Shown here: in pieces, positions 8,452 through 19,060 of the stretch
How positions within the stretch are numbered: position 1 is the stretch's first letter
Layout of the letters: each line of letters starts with the position of its first letter
Origin: an uncultured Rhodospirillales bacterium
GTDB lineage: Bacteria > Pseudomonadota > Alphaproteobacteria > Acetobacterales > Acetobacteraceae
Length of the DNA stretch: 50,662 bases
Assembly (NCBI GenBank): GCA_903928895.1
Contig: CAIYSR010000175.1
Span: forward strand, 1-50,662
Reading direction: 5' to 3'
Made by a program: the position numbers and the translations under genes
The notes under the pieces: generated by a model
What the model was told of the DNA's origin: nothing
What the model saw: only the letters and a program-made list of their open reading frames with translations
Databases searched by the model: none

Positions 8452-8551
8452 GGAGCTTCATCGGAACAGATAGGCATTCCGATGAAGCTCCATCTCTTTG
8501 TTTTGTCGCGTGATTCACGTTTTCCGACCGATCGGCCTCAAACGATCACGC
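8452..8551 (-). repeat. 100-bp dispersed repeat, family A copy 2
   Basis: Inverted copy of the 1797-1896 element, also exactly 100 bases. It starts at the stop codon of the idnD-like gene (base 8551) and its hairpin (8452-8467 with 8476-8491) ends 19 bases before the M20 start codon. The minus-strand transcript reads this copy sense, the reverse of copy 1. Stem changes relative to copy 1 keep pairing: three A-T/G-C or A-T/T-A swaps change both arms. Confidence 0.85.
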
Positions 8552-9579
8552 TAGAACGCGATCTGCACCTTCATCGCCCGCGTGCGGTCGGTCGCAAGGT
8601 CGAACGCCCGGATGGCGTGATCGAGGGGGATAATTTCGGTCAGCAGCGCGGCGACGTCAATCGCGTTGCGCGCCAGCAGTTCCACCGCCATGGCGAATTC
8701 GGCGTGGAAGCGGAAGGTGCCGCGCAGGGTGATCTCCTTGGCCACCACCAGGTTCAGCGGCACCGCGGTCTCCGCCCCGCCATTGCCGACCTGCACCAGG
8801 GTTCCGCCGGGGCGGAGGGCGGCGATGGCGGAGGCCACCGCGAGGCCGCTGCCGGAGGCCTCGAAGGCCACGTCGAAATGCCCCTTGTCGCGGCCGTACT
8901 CGGCCATCGCGGCGCTGTCGGCGCCGACATTGACCGTCCGGTCCGCCGCCAGCCGGCGGGCCAGGGCGAGGGGTTGATCGAGCAGATCGGTCACCACCAC
9001 CTCGCGCGCCCCGGCGTGGCGGGCGACCATGGCGCAGAGCATCCCGATCGGTCCGGCGCCGGTGACCAGGACGCGGCGGCCGAGCAGGGCGCCGGCCTGG
9101 CGCACCGCATGCAGGCAGACCGACAGCGGCTCGGCGAAGGCGGCCCGCTCGGACGGCATCTCGGCCTTGACCGCCTGGCTCTCGTGGCAGACCAGTTCCT
9201 CGCGGAAGCCGCCCTGGACATGGGGGCTGCGCATGGCGCTGCCGAAAAACCGCATGTCGAGGCAGTGCTGCTGGGCGCCATCGAGGCAGAATTTGCAGAT
9301 GTTGCAGGGCAGGCTCGGGTTGACCGCCACTTTGTCGCCCGGCCGCACCCGCGTTACCGCGGCGCCGGCGGCGACGATGGTGCCGGCGATCTCGTGGCCC
9401 AGCACCATCGGCTGCTGCACCCGCACCGTGCCGAAGCCGCCGTGATGGTAGTAGTGGAGATCCGAGCCGCAGATGCCGCCATGGTGGATCCGCACGGTGA
9501 CGTCGTGCGGTCCTGCCGCGCCGAGCGCCATCTCCTCGACGCGCAGCACATGCGGTGGGTGAATGACGACGGCTTTCAT
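8551..9579 (-). CDS. zinc-dependent alcohol dehydrogenase, L-idonate 5-dehydrogenase-like
   Basis: Medium-chain dehydrogenase, 342 residues, predicted to oxidise a sugar acid or polyol with NAD(P)+ in the cytoplasm. The N-terminus GICGSDLHYYHHGG is typical of L-idonate 5-dehydrogenases; its Cys and the GHE motif bind catalytic zinc. The structural zinc lobe is Cys92-X2-Cys95-X2-Cys98-X7-Cys106. The cofactor fold begins VLVTGAGPIGMLCA near residue 170, and VTDLLDQPLALA follows the second strand. GAGGAGGGA precedes the ATG. L-idonate specificity is an assignment by resemblance; sorbitol or threonine-type relatives are alternatives. The gene is divergent from the patatin gene. Confidence 0.82.
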   Translation of the reverse strand: MKAVVIHPPHVLRVEEMALGAAGPHDVTVRIHHGGICGSDLHYYHHGGFGTVRVQQPMVLGHEIAGTIVAAGAAVTRVRPGDKVAVNPSLPCNICKFCLDGAQQHCLDMRFFGSAMRSPHVQGGFREELVCHESQAVKAEMPSERAAFAEPLSVCLHAVRQAGALLGRRVLVTGAGPIGMLCAMVARHAGAREVVVTDLLDQPLALARRLAADRTVNVGADSAAMAEYGRDKGHFDVAFEASGSGLAVASAIAALRPGGTLVQVGNGGAETAVPLNLVVAKEITLRGTFRFHAEFAMAVELLARNAIDVAALLTEIIPLDHAIRAFDLATDRTRAMKVQIAF

Positions 9580-9648
9580 GGCATGATCCCTCCTCGATCG
9601 CTGCCTGCATCACGCCTGCCGCGCTGCCTTGTCAACCCAGGAGACCCT

Positions 9649-10782
9649 GTGCCCGCCTCCCCTCCCCCGCTCCGCCCGTCCGGCTATGACAAGAAGGTCG
9701 CCCTCGTGCTCCAGGGCGGCGGCGCCCTCGGCAGCTACCAGGCCGGCGCCTATGAGGCCATTGCCGCCTCGCCCTACAGGCCGGACTGGGTCGCCGGCAT
9801 CTCGATCGGCGCCATCAACGCCGCCCTCATCGCCGGCAACCCGCCGGAGCGGCGCACCGAGCGGCTGCGCGAATTCTGGGAAGCCATCACCACCCAGACA
9901 CCGCGCCTGCCCGCCCTCTTCGGCGCCGCCCTTTTCGATCCTGGCCGCCGCCAGGCCGCCTCGCTCCAGGCCCTGCTGTTCGGGCAGCCCGGATTCTTCG
10001 CGCCGCGTCCGCAGTTCGGCCAGACCACCTCGTTCTACGACACCGCCCCGCTGCGCCAGACCCTGGAACGCCTGGTCGACTTCGACCGCATCAACGCACG
10101 CGGCACGGCCGGCAGCATGGCCTTCAGCGTCGCCGCGGTGAATGTCCGCACCGGCAATTTCGCCTGGTTCGACAACCGCTATATGACGATCCGGCCCGAG
10201 CATGTCATGGCCAGCGGCGCCCTGCCGCCGGGCTTTCCCCCGGTCGAGATCGACGGCGAGCATTACTGGGACGGCGGCCTGATCTCCAACACCCCGCTGC
10301 AATACGTGATCGACCACTCGCCGCGCTTCAGCCGCCTGGTCTTCCAGGTCGACCTCTTCGCCGCCCGCGGCGCCGTGCCGACCACGCTCGACGAGGTTTC
10401 CGAGCGCGACAAGGATATCCGCTACTCCAGCCGCACCCGCGCCGGCGACACCGCCGCGCGCGACGGGCACGACCTGCGCTACACCATCAATGCGCTGTGG
10501 GAGCGCCTGCCCGACGAGCTCAAAGCCACAACCGAGGCGCGCACCCTGTACGAATACGGCTGCATCACCACCATGGATGTGGCCCAGCTCATCTACCGCC
10601 CCGCCACGCGCCAGGGCGCCTCCAAGGACTACGAATTCAGCCGCCAGACCATGCAATCCCGCTGGGACCAGGGCCACGCCGACGCCAGCGCCACCCTCGA
10701 TGCCGCCCCCTGGCTCGCCCCCATGCCGCCGGGCACCGGCACCCGCAGCTTCGACGTCCTCCGCCCCGAAGGCGGCAACTGA
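9649..10782 (+). CDS. patatin-like phospholipase with DUF3734-type C-terminus
   Basis: Serine-aspartate dyad acyl hydrolase, 377 residues, probably acting on membrane or storage lipid esters. The oxyanion loop GGGALG (residues 23-28), nucleophile GISIG (Ser52) and catalytic Asp in DGG near residue 208 are all present. The C-terminal third (KDIRYSSRTR, TINALWERLP, WDQGHADA) matches the DUF3734 extension. The GTG at 9649 was chosen because CAGGAGA lies 5 bases upstream; an ATG at 9583 would overlap the leader of the divergent gene and lacks a site. An SDR gene follows after 20 bases, so the two are probably one transcript. Sense-strand composition is markedly C-rich, unlike the genes to its left. 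Confidence 0.87.
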   Translation: MPASPPPLRPSGYDKKVALVLQGGGALGSYQAGAYEAIAASPYRPDWVAGISIGAINAALIAGNPPERRTERLREFWEAITTQTPRLPALFGAALFDPGRRQAASLQALLFGQPGFFAPRPQFGQTTSFYDTAPLRQTLERLVDFDRINARGTAGSMAFSVAAVNVRTGNFAWFDNRYMTIRPEHVMASGALPPGFPPVEIDGEHYWDGGLISNTPLQYVIDHSPRFSRLVFQVDLFAARGAVPTTLDEVSERDKDIRYSSRTRAGDTAARDGHDLRYTINALWERLPDELKATTEARTLYEYGCITTMDVAQLIYRPATRQGASKDYEFSRQTMQSRWDQGHADASATLDAAPWLAPMPPGTGTRSFDVLRPEGGN

Positions 10783-10802
10783 CCACCAGGGAGACCCACA
10801 GG

Positions 10803-11486
10803 ATGCACGGCAAAACGATCGTTCTCACCGGTGCGGCCGGCAATCTCGGCCGCGCCGTCACCTCGAGCCTGCTCGCCGGTGGCGCCAACGTCATCGCGCT
10901 GGACCGCCCCGGCCCCGGGCTCGCGGCGTTGCAGGGCGTCCACACCATCGCCATCGCCGATCTCGCCGACGAAGCCGCCTGCACCAGCACCTTCTCCGGC
11001 ATCGCCGCCACCTTTGGCCGCATTGACGGCGTCGTCCACACCGTCGGCGGCTTCGCCTATGCCGGTCTCGCCGACAGCGGCCCCGCCCTGTTCGAACAGC
11101 AATTCCGCATGAACGTGCTGACCACGCTGAACGTCCTGCGCGCCGCCATCGCCCATATGCGCATCGCCGGCCATGGCAGCATCGTCGCGGTCGGTGCCGG
11201 CGCCGCGCTGCGCGCGCCCTCCGGCATGGCGGCCTATGCCGGCGCCAAAAGCGCCGTCCACCGCCTGGTCGAAAGCTTCGCCGACGAGTTGAAAACCCAG
11301 CACATCCGGGTCAACGCCGTCCTGCCCTCGACCATGGACACGCCGCAGAACCGTGCCGACATGCCGGACGCCGACCCCGCGCTATGGACCAAACCGTCCG
11401 AAGTCGCTGAAACCATCGCCTTCCTGCTGTCGGATGCGGCCTCCGGCATCACCGGCGCGCTGGTCCCGGTGGCGGGGCGGGGGTAG
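10803..11486 (+). CDS. short-chain dehydrogenase/reductase with altered active site
   Basis: A 227-residue Rossmann-fold protein. The cofactor loop reads TGAAGNLG, closer to the extended-SDR TGxxGxxG than to the classical TGxxxGxG. The catalytic Tyr-X3-Lys is present (AYAGAK near residue 147-151). The serine normally 13 residues before the tyrosine is an alanine in VGAGAALRAP, so the usual Ser-Tyr-Lys triad is incomplete. A nicotinamide-pocket helix and a C-terminal SGITGALVPVAGRG tail are normal. Many patatin/DUF3734 genes in alphaproteobacteria sit beside an SDR. Whether it reduces a substrate or has another role is open. Confidence 0.8.
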   Translation: MHGKTIVLTGAAGNLGRAVTSSLLAGGANVIALDRPGPGLAALQGVHTIAIADLADEAACTSTFSGIAATFGRIDGVVHTVGGFAYAGLADSGPALFEQQFRMNVLTTLNVLRAAIAHMRIAGHGSIVAVGAGAALRAPSGMAAYAGAKSAVHRLVESFADELKTQHIRVNAVLPSTMDTPQNRADMPDADPALWTKPSEVAETIAFLLSDAASGITGALVPVAGRG

Positions 11487-11533
11487 GCAAGGCCAGGAGC
11501 CTGGGGCCCCTGGACCCCCGTTCATTCGGGGAT

Positions 11534-11605
11534 GGTTTGAATTCAAGAGGGGCGCCTGCCCTGCCGTTTCGACGGCTGAGTAGGCGCCCCTCTTCAATTC
11601 AAACC
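11534..11605. terminator. long inverted repeat, 24-bp arms
   Basis: Arms 11534-11557 and 11582-11605 are complementary over 24 bases with one mismatch, around a 24-base loop. They lie in the 205-base convergent gap between the SDR and sodB. The arms contain GAATTCAAGAGGGGCGCC. This looks like a transcript end or a palindromic repeat. Confidence 0.6.
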
Positions 11606-11624
11606 CTCTTAACCGATTGCGGGT

Positions 11625-11667
11625 CCGGGGGCTCTGAGCCCCCGGCGGGTCCAGGGCAGAGCCCTGG
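11625..11667. terminator. two stacked GC-rich hairpins downstream of sodB
   Basis: CCGGGGGCTC (11625-11634) pairs with GAGCCCCCGG (11636-11645), and CCAGGGC (11651-11657) pairs with GCCCTGG (11661-11667). Read on the minus strand they follow the sodB stop codon by about 25 bases. No T-tract is present. The GGGTCC spacer occurs in both and the block looks like a repetitive intergenic element. Confidence 0.5.
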
Positions 11668-11691
11668 CCTTCCCTGCCCCCGCGCCCCGTC

Positions 11692-12291
11692 TCAGAGCTG
11701 GGCGGCGGCGTATTCGTAGTTGGCGAGCTTGTTCAGCCAGTTGTCGACGTAGTTCGGGCGAACGTTGCGGAAATCGAGGTAGTAGGCGTGTTCCCACACG
11801 TCGCAGCCCAGCAGCACCTTGCCTTCGCCGGTGGCGAGCGGGTTGGAGCCGTTCGGGGTCTTGGTGCATTTCAGCTTGCCGTCGGTGCCGAGCACGAGCC
11901 AGGCCCAGCCGGAGCCGAACTGGGTGGTGGCGGCGGTCTTGAAGGCATCCTTGAAGGCCTGGACCGAGCCGAAATCCTCGGTGATCTTGGTTTCGAGCTT
12001 GCCCGGGATGCCGCCGCCGTGGGCCGACATATTTTCCCAGAACACGATGTGGTTCCAATGCTGGCCGGCATTGTTGAACACGCCGGCGAGGCCGGCGTCG
12101 TTGTGGGAGAGCTTCACGATCTCTTCGAGCGACTTGCCCTGCAGCGCCGCGTTGGCGGCGACGAAGCCGTTGAGCGCGGTGACGTAGGCGTTGTGATGCT
12201 TGCCGTGATGCAGTTCCAGGGTCTCCTGGCACATGCCGTTGGCGGCGAGTGCGGAGGTGCTATAGGGCAGGGCGGGAAGTTCGAAGGCCAT
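11692..12291 (-). CDS. sodB: superoxide dismutase, iron-type
   Basis: Fe/Mn-family superoxide dismutase, 199 residues, cytoplasmic, converting superoxide to peroxide and oxygen. Metal ligands are His28 (LELHHGKHH), His81 (HWNHIVFW), Asp164 and His168 (DVWEHAYYLDF). The outer-sphere glutamine is Gln77 within NNAGQHWNH, the position used by iron enzymes; manganese enzymes place it elsewhere. No signal peptide. CCGGAGC lies upstream of the ATG. It is divergent from the squalene-synthase-like gene, with a 107-base gap. Regulation cannot be read from the sequence. Confidence 0.95.
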   Translation of the reverse strand: MAFELPALPYSTSALAANGMCQETLELHHGKHHNAYVTALNGFVAANAALQGKSLEEIVKLSHNDAGLAGVFNNAGQHWNHIVFWENMSAHGGGIPGKLETKITEDFGSVQAFKDAFKTAATTQFGSGWAWLVLGTDGKLKCTKTPNGSNPLATGEGKVLLGCDVWEHAYYLDFRNVRPNYVDNWLNKLANYEYAAAQL

Positions 12292-12398
12292 GTGGGCGTG
12301 CTCCGGGGTTGGCGTTTCTGTGGCGTGCCTATCAGCTATGGTCGCGCGCGCGATTGGTCAAGCTTGCATGGGCGACAGTTTCGCGCCAACTGCCGGTC

Positions 12399-13169
12399 AT
12401 GACCGCGCTTTCCCCCCTGGGCGCCCTGGTGCGCCGGCATGATCCCGACCGGTTCCTGACGGCATTGTTCGCGCCGGCGGAGAAGCGGGAGGCGCTGTTC
12501 CTGCTCTATGCCTTCAACCACGAGCTCGCCCGCGCCCGCGAGGTGACCTCCGAGCCGACGCTGGCGCTGATCCGGCTGCACTGGTGGCGCGAGGTGGTGG
12601 AGGGCACGCGCCGGCGCCATGAGATCGCGGGGCCGCTGGGCGAGGCGCTCGATGCAGGGGTGTTCGCCGCCGCGGACCTGCTCCCGCTGATCGACGGCCG
12701 CGAGGCGGAGACCGAGCCCTCGATCCCGACGATCGCCGAATTCCGTTCCTATGTCCTGTCCACCGCGGGCGGGCTCGCCGCCGCGGCGGGCGGCGTCCTG
12801 GGCGCCGACGCAGCGACCCGCTTCCGGCTGCGCACGCTGGGCGGGGCCTATGGCGTGGCCGGCGTGCTCCGCAGCCGGTTTGCTCTGGCGCGGCAGGGGC
12901 GCTGCCTGTTGCCGGAGGATTTCCTGGGCGGCCAGGGCCTGGCACTGGACACCGTGCGCCATCATCCGGAGGCGGCGGATGTCGGCGGGCTGGCCGCGAT
13001 CGGGCGGATGATGCTGGCGGAGGGCGCCGGCGGGTTCCCACGCACGGTGATCGCCGCCGCGCTGCCGGCGGTGCTGGCGCGGCGCGACCTCGTCCGACTG
13101 CCTGTGGCGGCGCGCGGGATCGGCGACCGTCTCGCGGTGGTGGCGGCCTACGCGCTCAGCCGGGTGTGA
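12399..13169 (+). CDS. squalene/phytoene-synthase-like protein, NDUFAF6 type
   Basis: A 256-residue all-helical isoprenoid-synthase-fold protein. The block AFNHELARAREV near residue 39 followed by IRLHWWREVVEG aligns with the mitochondrial complex I assembly factor NDUFAF6. The aspartate-rich DxxxD metal motifs needed for prenyl transfer are not seen at the expected places, so it is probably not a catalytic squalene synthase. In alphaproteobacteria such proteins are plausible ancestors of NDUFAF6 and could help assemble NADH dehydrogenase. The ATG at 12399 begins the conserved domain, but there is no strong ribosome site. The 3' end overlaps the convergent epoxide hydrolase by 14 bases. Confidence 0.75.
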   Translation: MTALSPLGALVRRHDPDRFLTALFAPAEKREALFLLYAFNHELARAREVTSEPTLALIRLHWWREVVEGTRRRHEIAGPLGEALDAGVFAAADLLPLIDGREAETEPSIPTIAEFRSYVLSTAGGLAAAAGGVLGADAATRFRLRTLGGAYGVAGVLRSRFALARQGRCLLPEDFLGGQGLALDTVRHHPEAADVGGLAAIGRMMLAEGAGGFPRTVIAAALPAVLARRDLVRLPVAARGIGDRLAVVAAYALSRV

Positions 13170-14319
13170 GGCCCGCCCGCAGCGGCCGGTAGAACGATCG
13201 GATATCGGCGGCGAGCAGATCGGGCTGCTCCATGGCGGCGAAATGGCCACCGCGCGGCATCTCGGTCCATTGCCGGACGTCGAACACCCGCGCCACATAG
13301 CTGCGCGGCGGGTGCAGGATCTCCTTGGGGAAATGGGCGAAGCCGACCGGCGGCAGCACCCGCTCGCCGGCAGCGAAATGCAGGGGCTTGGCCTTGTTTT
13401 CCTTGTAGATGCGCAGCGAGGAGGTGATGTTGCCGCTGAACCAGTAGATCGCGATATTGGCGAGCAGGTCGTCAAGCGGGATCGCGCGGGCGATCTCGCC
13501 GCCGCAATCGGACCAGGTGCGGAATTTCTCGGCGATCCACCCGGCCAGCGCCACCGGCGAGTCGGTCAGCCCGTAACCGAGGGTCTGCGGCTTGGTCGAC
13601 TGGATCGAGAAATAGCCGCCCTCGCTGTCGCGCCAGCGCAGCGCGGAGGCGACATAGGCCTGCTCCTCCGCCGTCAGCGGCTGGTCCGCCGCCACCTGGA
13701 GCGAGGAGATCATGAAATTCAGATGTGCGCCGATCACAAACTCCGGCAAGGTCCGCGCCAGCCAGATCGACACCGCCGAGCCCCAGTCGCCGCCCTGCAC
13801 GCCGAAGCGCTCGTAGCCGAGGGTCTGCATCAGCTTGCCCCACAGCGCGGCGATCATGGCCGGGCCGCAGCCGGGCGCGGTGGGGCGGCCGGAGAAGCCG
13901 AAGCCGGGGAGCGAGGGCACCACCACGTCGAACGCATCGGCCGGATCGCCGCCATGCGCGCCGGGGTCGGTCAGCAGCGGGATGATGCGCTCCATCTCGA
14001 CGAACGAACCCGGCCAGCCGTGGCTGATCAGCAGCGGCAGCGGCGCCGGCCCCTTGCCCCGCGCGTGCACGAAATGCACGGCGAGCCCGTCGATTTCGAG
14101 CATGAATTGCGGCAGCGCGTTGAGCCGCGCCTCGACCGCGCGCCAGTCGAACCCGTCCCGCCAATAGGCCGCGAGGTCCTTGAGGAAGCGAAGCTCGGTG
14201 CCATAGGACCAGGCGGCGTCATTGACGTCATCGGGCCAACGGGTCCGCGCCAGCCGCGCCCGGAGGTCCGCCAGGTCGGCCTCCGGCACCGCGATGCGGA
14301 ACGGAACCGGCCCGCTCAA
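13156..14319 (-). CDS. epoxide hydrolase, EHN-domain alpha/beta hydrolase
   Basis: A 387-residue epoxide hydrolase of the microsomal/juvenile-hormone type. The N-terminal EHN domain spans about 5-110. The oxyanion motif HGWPGS is at 100-105, the nucleophile Asp178 is in GVQGGDWGSAV, and the base His is in GGHFAAMEQP near residue 363. Epoxides are opened through an ester intermediate to diols. The start is a TTG at 14319, whose bases overlap the stop TGA of the upstream gene as TTGA; no ATG or GTG gives a sensible protein, so translation is probably coupled to the upstream protease-like gene. No signal peptide. Confidence 0.85.
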   Translation of the reverse strand: MSGPVPFRIAVPEADLADLRARLARTRWPDDVNDAAWSYGTELRFLKDLAAYWRDGFDWRAVEARLNALPQFMLEIDGLAVHFVHARGKGPAPLPLLISHGWPGSFVEMERIIPLLTDPGAHGGDPADAFDVVVPSLPGFGFSGRPTAPGCGPAMIAALWGKLMQTLGYERFGVQGGDWGSAVSIWLARTLPEFVIGAHLNFMISSLQVAADQPLTAEEQAYVASALRWRDSEGGYFSIQSTKPQTLGYGLTDSPVALAGWIAEKFRTWSDCGGEIARAIPLDDLLANIAIYWFSGNITSSLRIYKENKAKPLHFAAGERVLPPVGFAHFPKEILHPPRSYVARVFDVRQWTEMPRGGHFAAMEQPDLLAADIRSFYRPLRAGLTPG

Positions 14320-15284
14320 TGGAGCCTCGGTCCGCGCAGGTAGCTGGTGCGGTCGGCCGATTTGATGCGGATGGTCTGGCCCTCGCCGTCGCGGTGGATG
14401 CGAATGGACACGACCACCCCGGGCCGGCCGCTCGCCCATACCTTGCGCCACAGTGCCGGCAGATCGGTGATCTCCTCATCGTCGACCGCCACGATCCGGT
14501 CCCCGGCCTGGAGCCCGGCGAGCGCCGCCGGCCCGGTGTCGGAGACGCCGCCAACGACCAGCCCGCCCTCGCCTTCCATCGCGTACATGCCGAGCCACGG
14601 CCGCGGCGGGCTCGTGCGGCCGGTGGACAGCAGGTTCTCCAACAGCGGCCGCAGCAGCGCGATCGGCACCACCATGTTCATATCGGTGCGGCGCTTGCCG
14701 TCGCCTTGTTGCAGGATCAGCGAGCCGGTGCCGACCAGCTTGCCGGCGCGGTCGATCATCGGCGAGCCCGACCAGAACGGGTGGGCCGGGGCGGCGAAGA
14801 TCGCATTGTCGATCAGGTATTCCCAGTAGCCGGCGAATTCCTGGCGGCCGACCACCTTGGTCTCGATGGCATGGTGGCGGCCACCGGCAGCGGCGATGAT
14901 GGCCTCGGTGCCGATCGGCAGCAGGTCGGAATCGCCGAGCTCCATCACCGGCATGTCGAGCTTGCCCAGCGCCTGGACCAGGCCGAAGCCGGTGGCGGCG
15001 TCGAACGCCAGCGGATGGCCGGGCGTGGCCCGCCCGTCCGCGGTGATCAGCCAGATGGTCTCGGCCTCGGTGATGAGATAGCCGATGGTCAACACCAGCC
15101 CGTTGTCGCGGATGATGACGCCGTTGCCTTGCCGCTCCGTGCCCAGGGAGCCGGCGGTGAAGGCGTCGGAGGGTACATTGGCGCGCAGGCCGACCACCGA
15201 GCGCAAGGCGCGCTCGAGGTCGAAATCATAATCGGCCGGATCGGGCTGGAGATTGGCGGGAATGTCCCACTCGGGCGTCGGCAT
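14316..15284 (-). CDS. HtrA-like serine protease homologue with PDZ domain, active site degenerate
   Basis: A 322-residue trypsin-fold plus PDZ protein without a signal peptide. The protease part aligns with HtrA around GNGVIIRDNGLVLT, ELGDSDLLPIG and FWSGSPMIDRAGKLVG. At the catalytic His position (TNNHVV in DegP) it has TIGYLI. At the Asp position (TDLALL) it has TGFGLV. The serine of WSGSP is kept. A PDZ domain covers about 235-310 (GGVSDTGPAALAGLQAGDRIVAVD). It is therefore probably a binding or scaffold protein rather than a protease. An ATG at 15284 starts a plausible N-terminus; the reading frame stays open far upstream but that part is antisense-like. It precedes the epoxide hydrolase with TTGA overlap and follows aarC by 86 bases. 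Confidence 0.8.
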   Translation of the reverse strand: MPTPEWDIPANLQPDPADYDFDLERALRSVVGLRANVPSDAFTAGSLGTERQGNGVIIRDNGLVLTIGYLITEAETIWLITADGRATPGHPLAFDAATGFGLVQALGKLDMPVMELGDSDLLPIGTEAIIAAAGGRHHAIETKVVGRQEFAGYWEYLIDNAIFAAPAHPFWSGSPMIDRAGKLVGTGSLILQQGDGKRRTDMNMVVPIALLRPLLENLLSTGRTSPPRPWLGMYAMEGEGGLVVGGVSDTGPAALAGLQAGDRIVAVDDEEITDLPALWRKVWASGRPGVVVSIRIHRDGEGQTIRIKSADRTSYLRGPRLH

Positions 15285-15370
15285 TGCAGGCCTTGGGCTG
15301 GAGGATGTCGCGTGCAGGTAATATTGGCGCACATCGTGCCAACCGCAACCGCTTCCCGCCCGGCAGCGGT

Positions 15371-18027
<2,657 letters not shown>

Positions 18028-18037
18028 CGCCTGCCCG

Positions 18038-19060
18038 CTACGCCGAGGCCGCCGCCTCGAAGGCCTTCAGGCCAGACTCGATGGTGTCGCGGTCAAGGCC
18101 GCGGGTGATGAAGACGATGCGGCTGGTGCGGGGATCGCCCTCGGGCCAGCCGTCCAGCAGTACCGGCTCATGGAACATGTGCTGGACCCCATGGATCGCC
18201 ACCGGACGGGTCTGGCCGACGAGGTTGAGGATGCCCTTCACCCGCAGCAGGCTCTCGCCGCGGGTGCCGATCAGCATTTCCAGGCAGGTGCCGACGCCCT
18301 GCCAATGCAGTGGCTCGGTGAAGGTCAGGCAGAACGACTGGATCGCGCCGTCATGCCGGCCCGGCGCCGGGCCAGGCGTGACGGGGACGCCGGCGAAGGC
18401 GGCGGCATCGAGCCAGCGGCGGACATCGCCGATTTTTCCCGTCGCGTCGAACAGGCCGCAGTCCAGGATGGCTCCGGGATCGACCACGCCGTGATCGGCG
18501 GTCAGCACGGGCGCCATCGGGTTGAGCGCGCGCAAGCGGGCGCGCAGGGCAGCGTCGTCATGCGGCAGATCGGTTTTCGACAGCACGATGCGGTCCGCCA
18601 TCGCGACCTGGCGGACCGCCTCCTCCTGGCGATCAAGCTGCCCCAGCGCGTGCACCGCATCGACCACGGTGACGATGCCGTCGAGCCGGAAGCGCAGCGC
18701 CACCGACACGTCGCCGAGCAGTGACTGCACGATCGGCGCGGGATCGGCGAGGCCGGTGGTTTCGACGACCACGCGGCTGATTTCGCGCGCATGCACCCGC
18801 GGCAGCAGATCGCGCAGGGCCCGCACGAGGTCACCCTGCACGGCGCAGCACAGGCAGCCCGAGGGCAGCAGCACGGTGGTGTCGGTGATCTTGTCGACCA
18901 GGATGTGATCGAGGCCGATCTCGCCGAACTCGTTCACCAGCACGGCGGTGCCGGCCATGTCCGGCCGGCGGACGAGGCGGTTCAGCAGCGTGGTCTTGCC
19001 GGCGCCGAGGAAGCCGGTCAGCACCGTCAGCGGGACGGTTTCAGCCATGGCTGTGGCCAT
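18038..19060 (-). CDS. CobW/COG0523 GTPase, putative zinc metallochaperone
   Basis: G3E-family GTPase, 340 residues. The P-loop [10 protein letters not shown] is at 15-24, the metal-binding CLCC of the family at 69-72 ([12 protein letters not shown]), and the guanine-specificity SKTDLP near 160. The C-terminal CobW domain follows. COG0523 proteins are metal chaperones; several zinc-linked ones are controlled by Zur. The start ATG at 19060 (or 19048) overlaps the 3' end of hisI, so the two are translationally coupled. A zur-like gene is divergent from hisI. That context favours zinc over cobalt (cobalamin) as the metal, as an inference. Confidence 0.85.
   Translation of the reverse strand: MATAMAETVPLTVLTGFLGAGKTTLLNRLVRRPDMAGTAVLVNEFGEIGLDHILVDKITDTTVLLPSGCLCCAVQGDLVRALRDLLPRVHAREISRVVVETTGLADPAPIVQSLLGDVSVALRFRLDGIVTVVDAVHALGQLDRQEEAVRQVAMADRIVLSKTDLPHDDAALRARLRALNPMAPVLTADHGVVDPGAILDCGLFDATGKIGDVRRWLDAAAFAGVPVTPGPAPGRHDGAIQSFCLTFTEPLHWQGVGTCLEMLIGTRGESLLRVKGILNLVGQTRPVAIHGVQHMFHEPVLLDGWPEGDPRTSRIVFITRGLDRDTIESGLKAFEAAASA

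Noticed and set aside
8433-8477. A 15-codon extension of the M20 protein.
   Set aside because: It encodes part of the family A repeat and lacks a ribosome site; the ATG at 8432 has one.
8176-9648. Open frame extending the patatin gene upstream by nearly 500 codons.
   Set aside because: It is antisense to the M20 and idnD-like genes. The GTG at 9649 has a clear ribosome site and begins the conserved domain.
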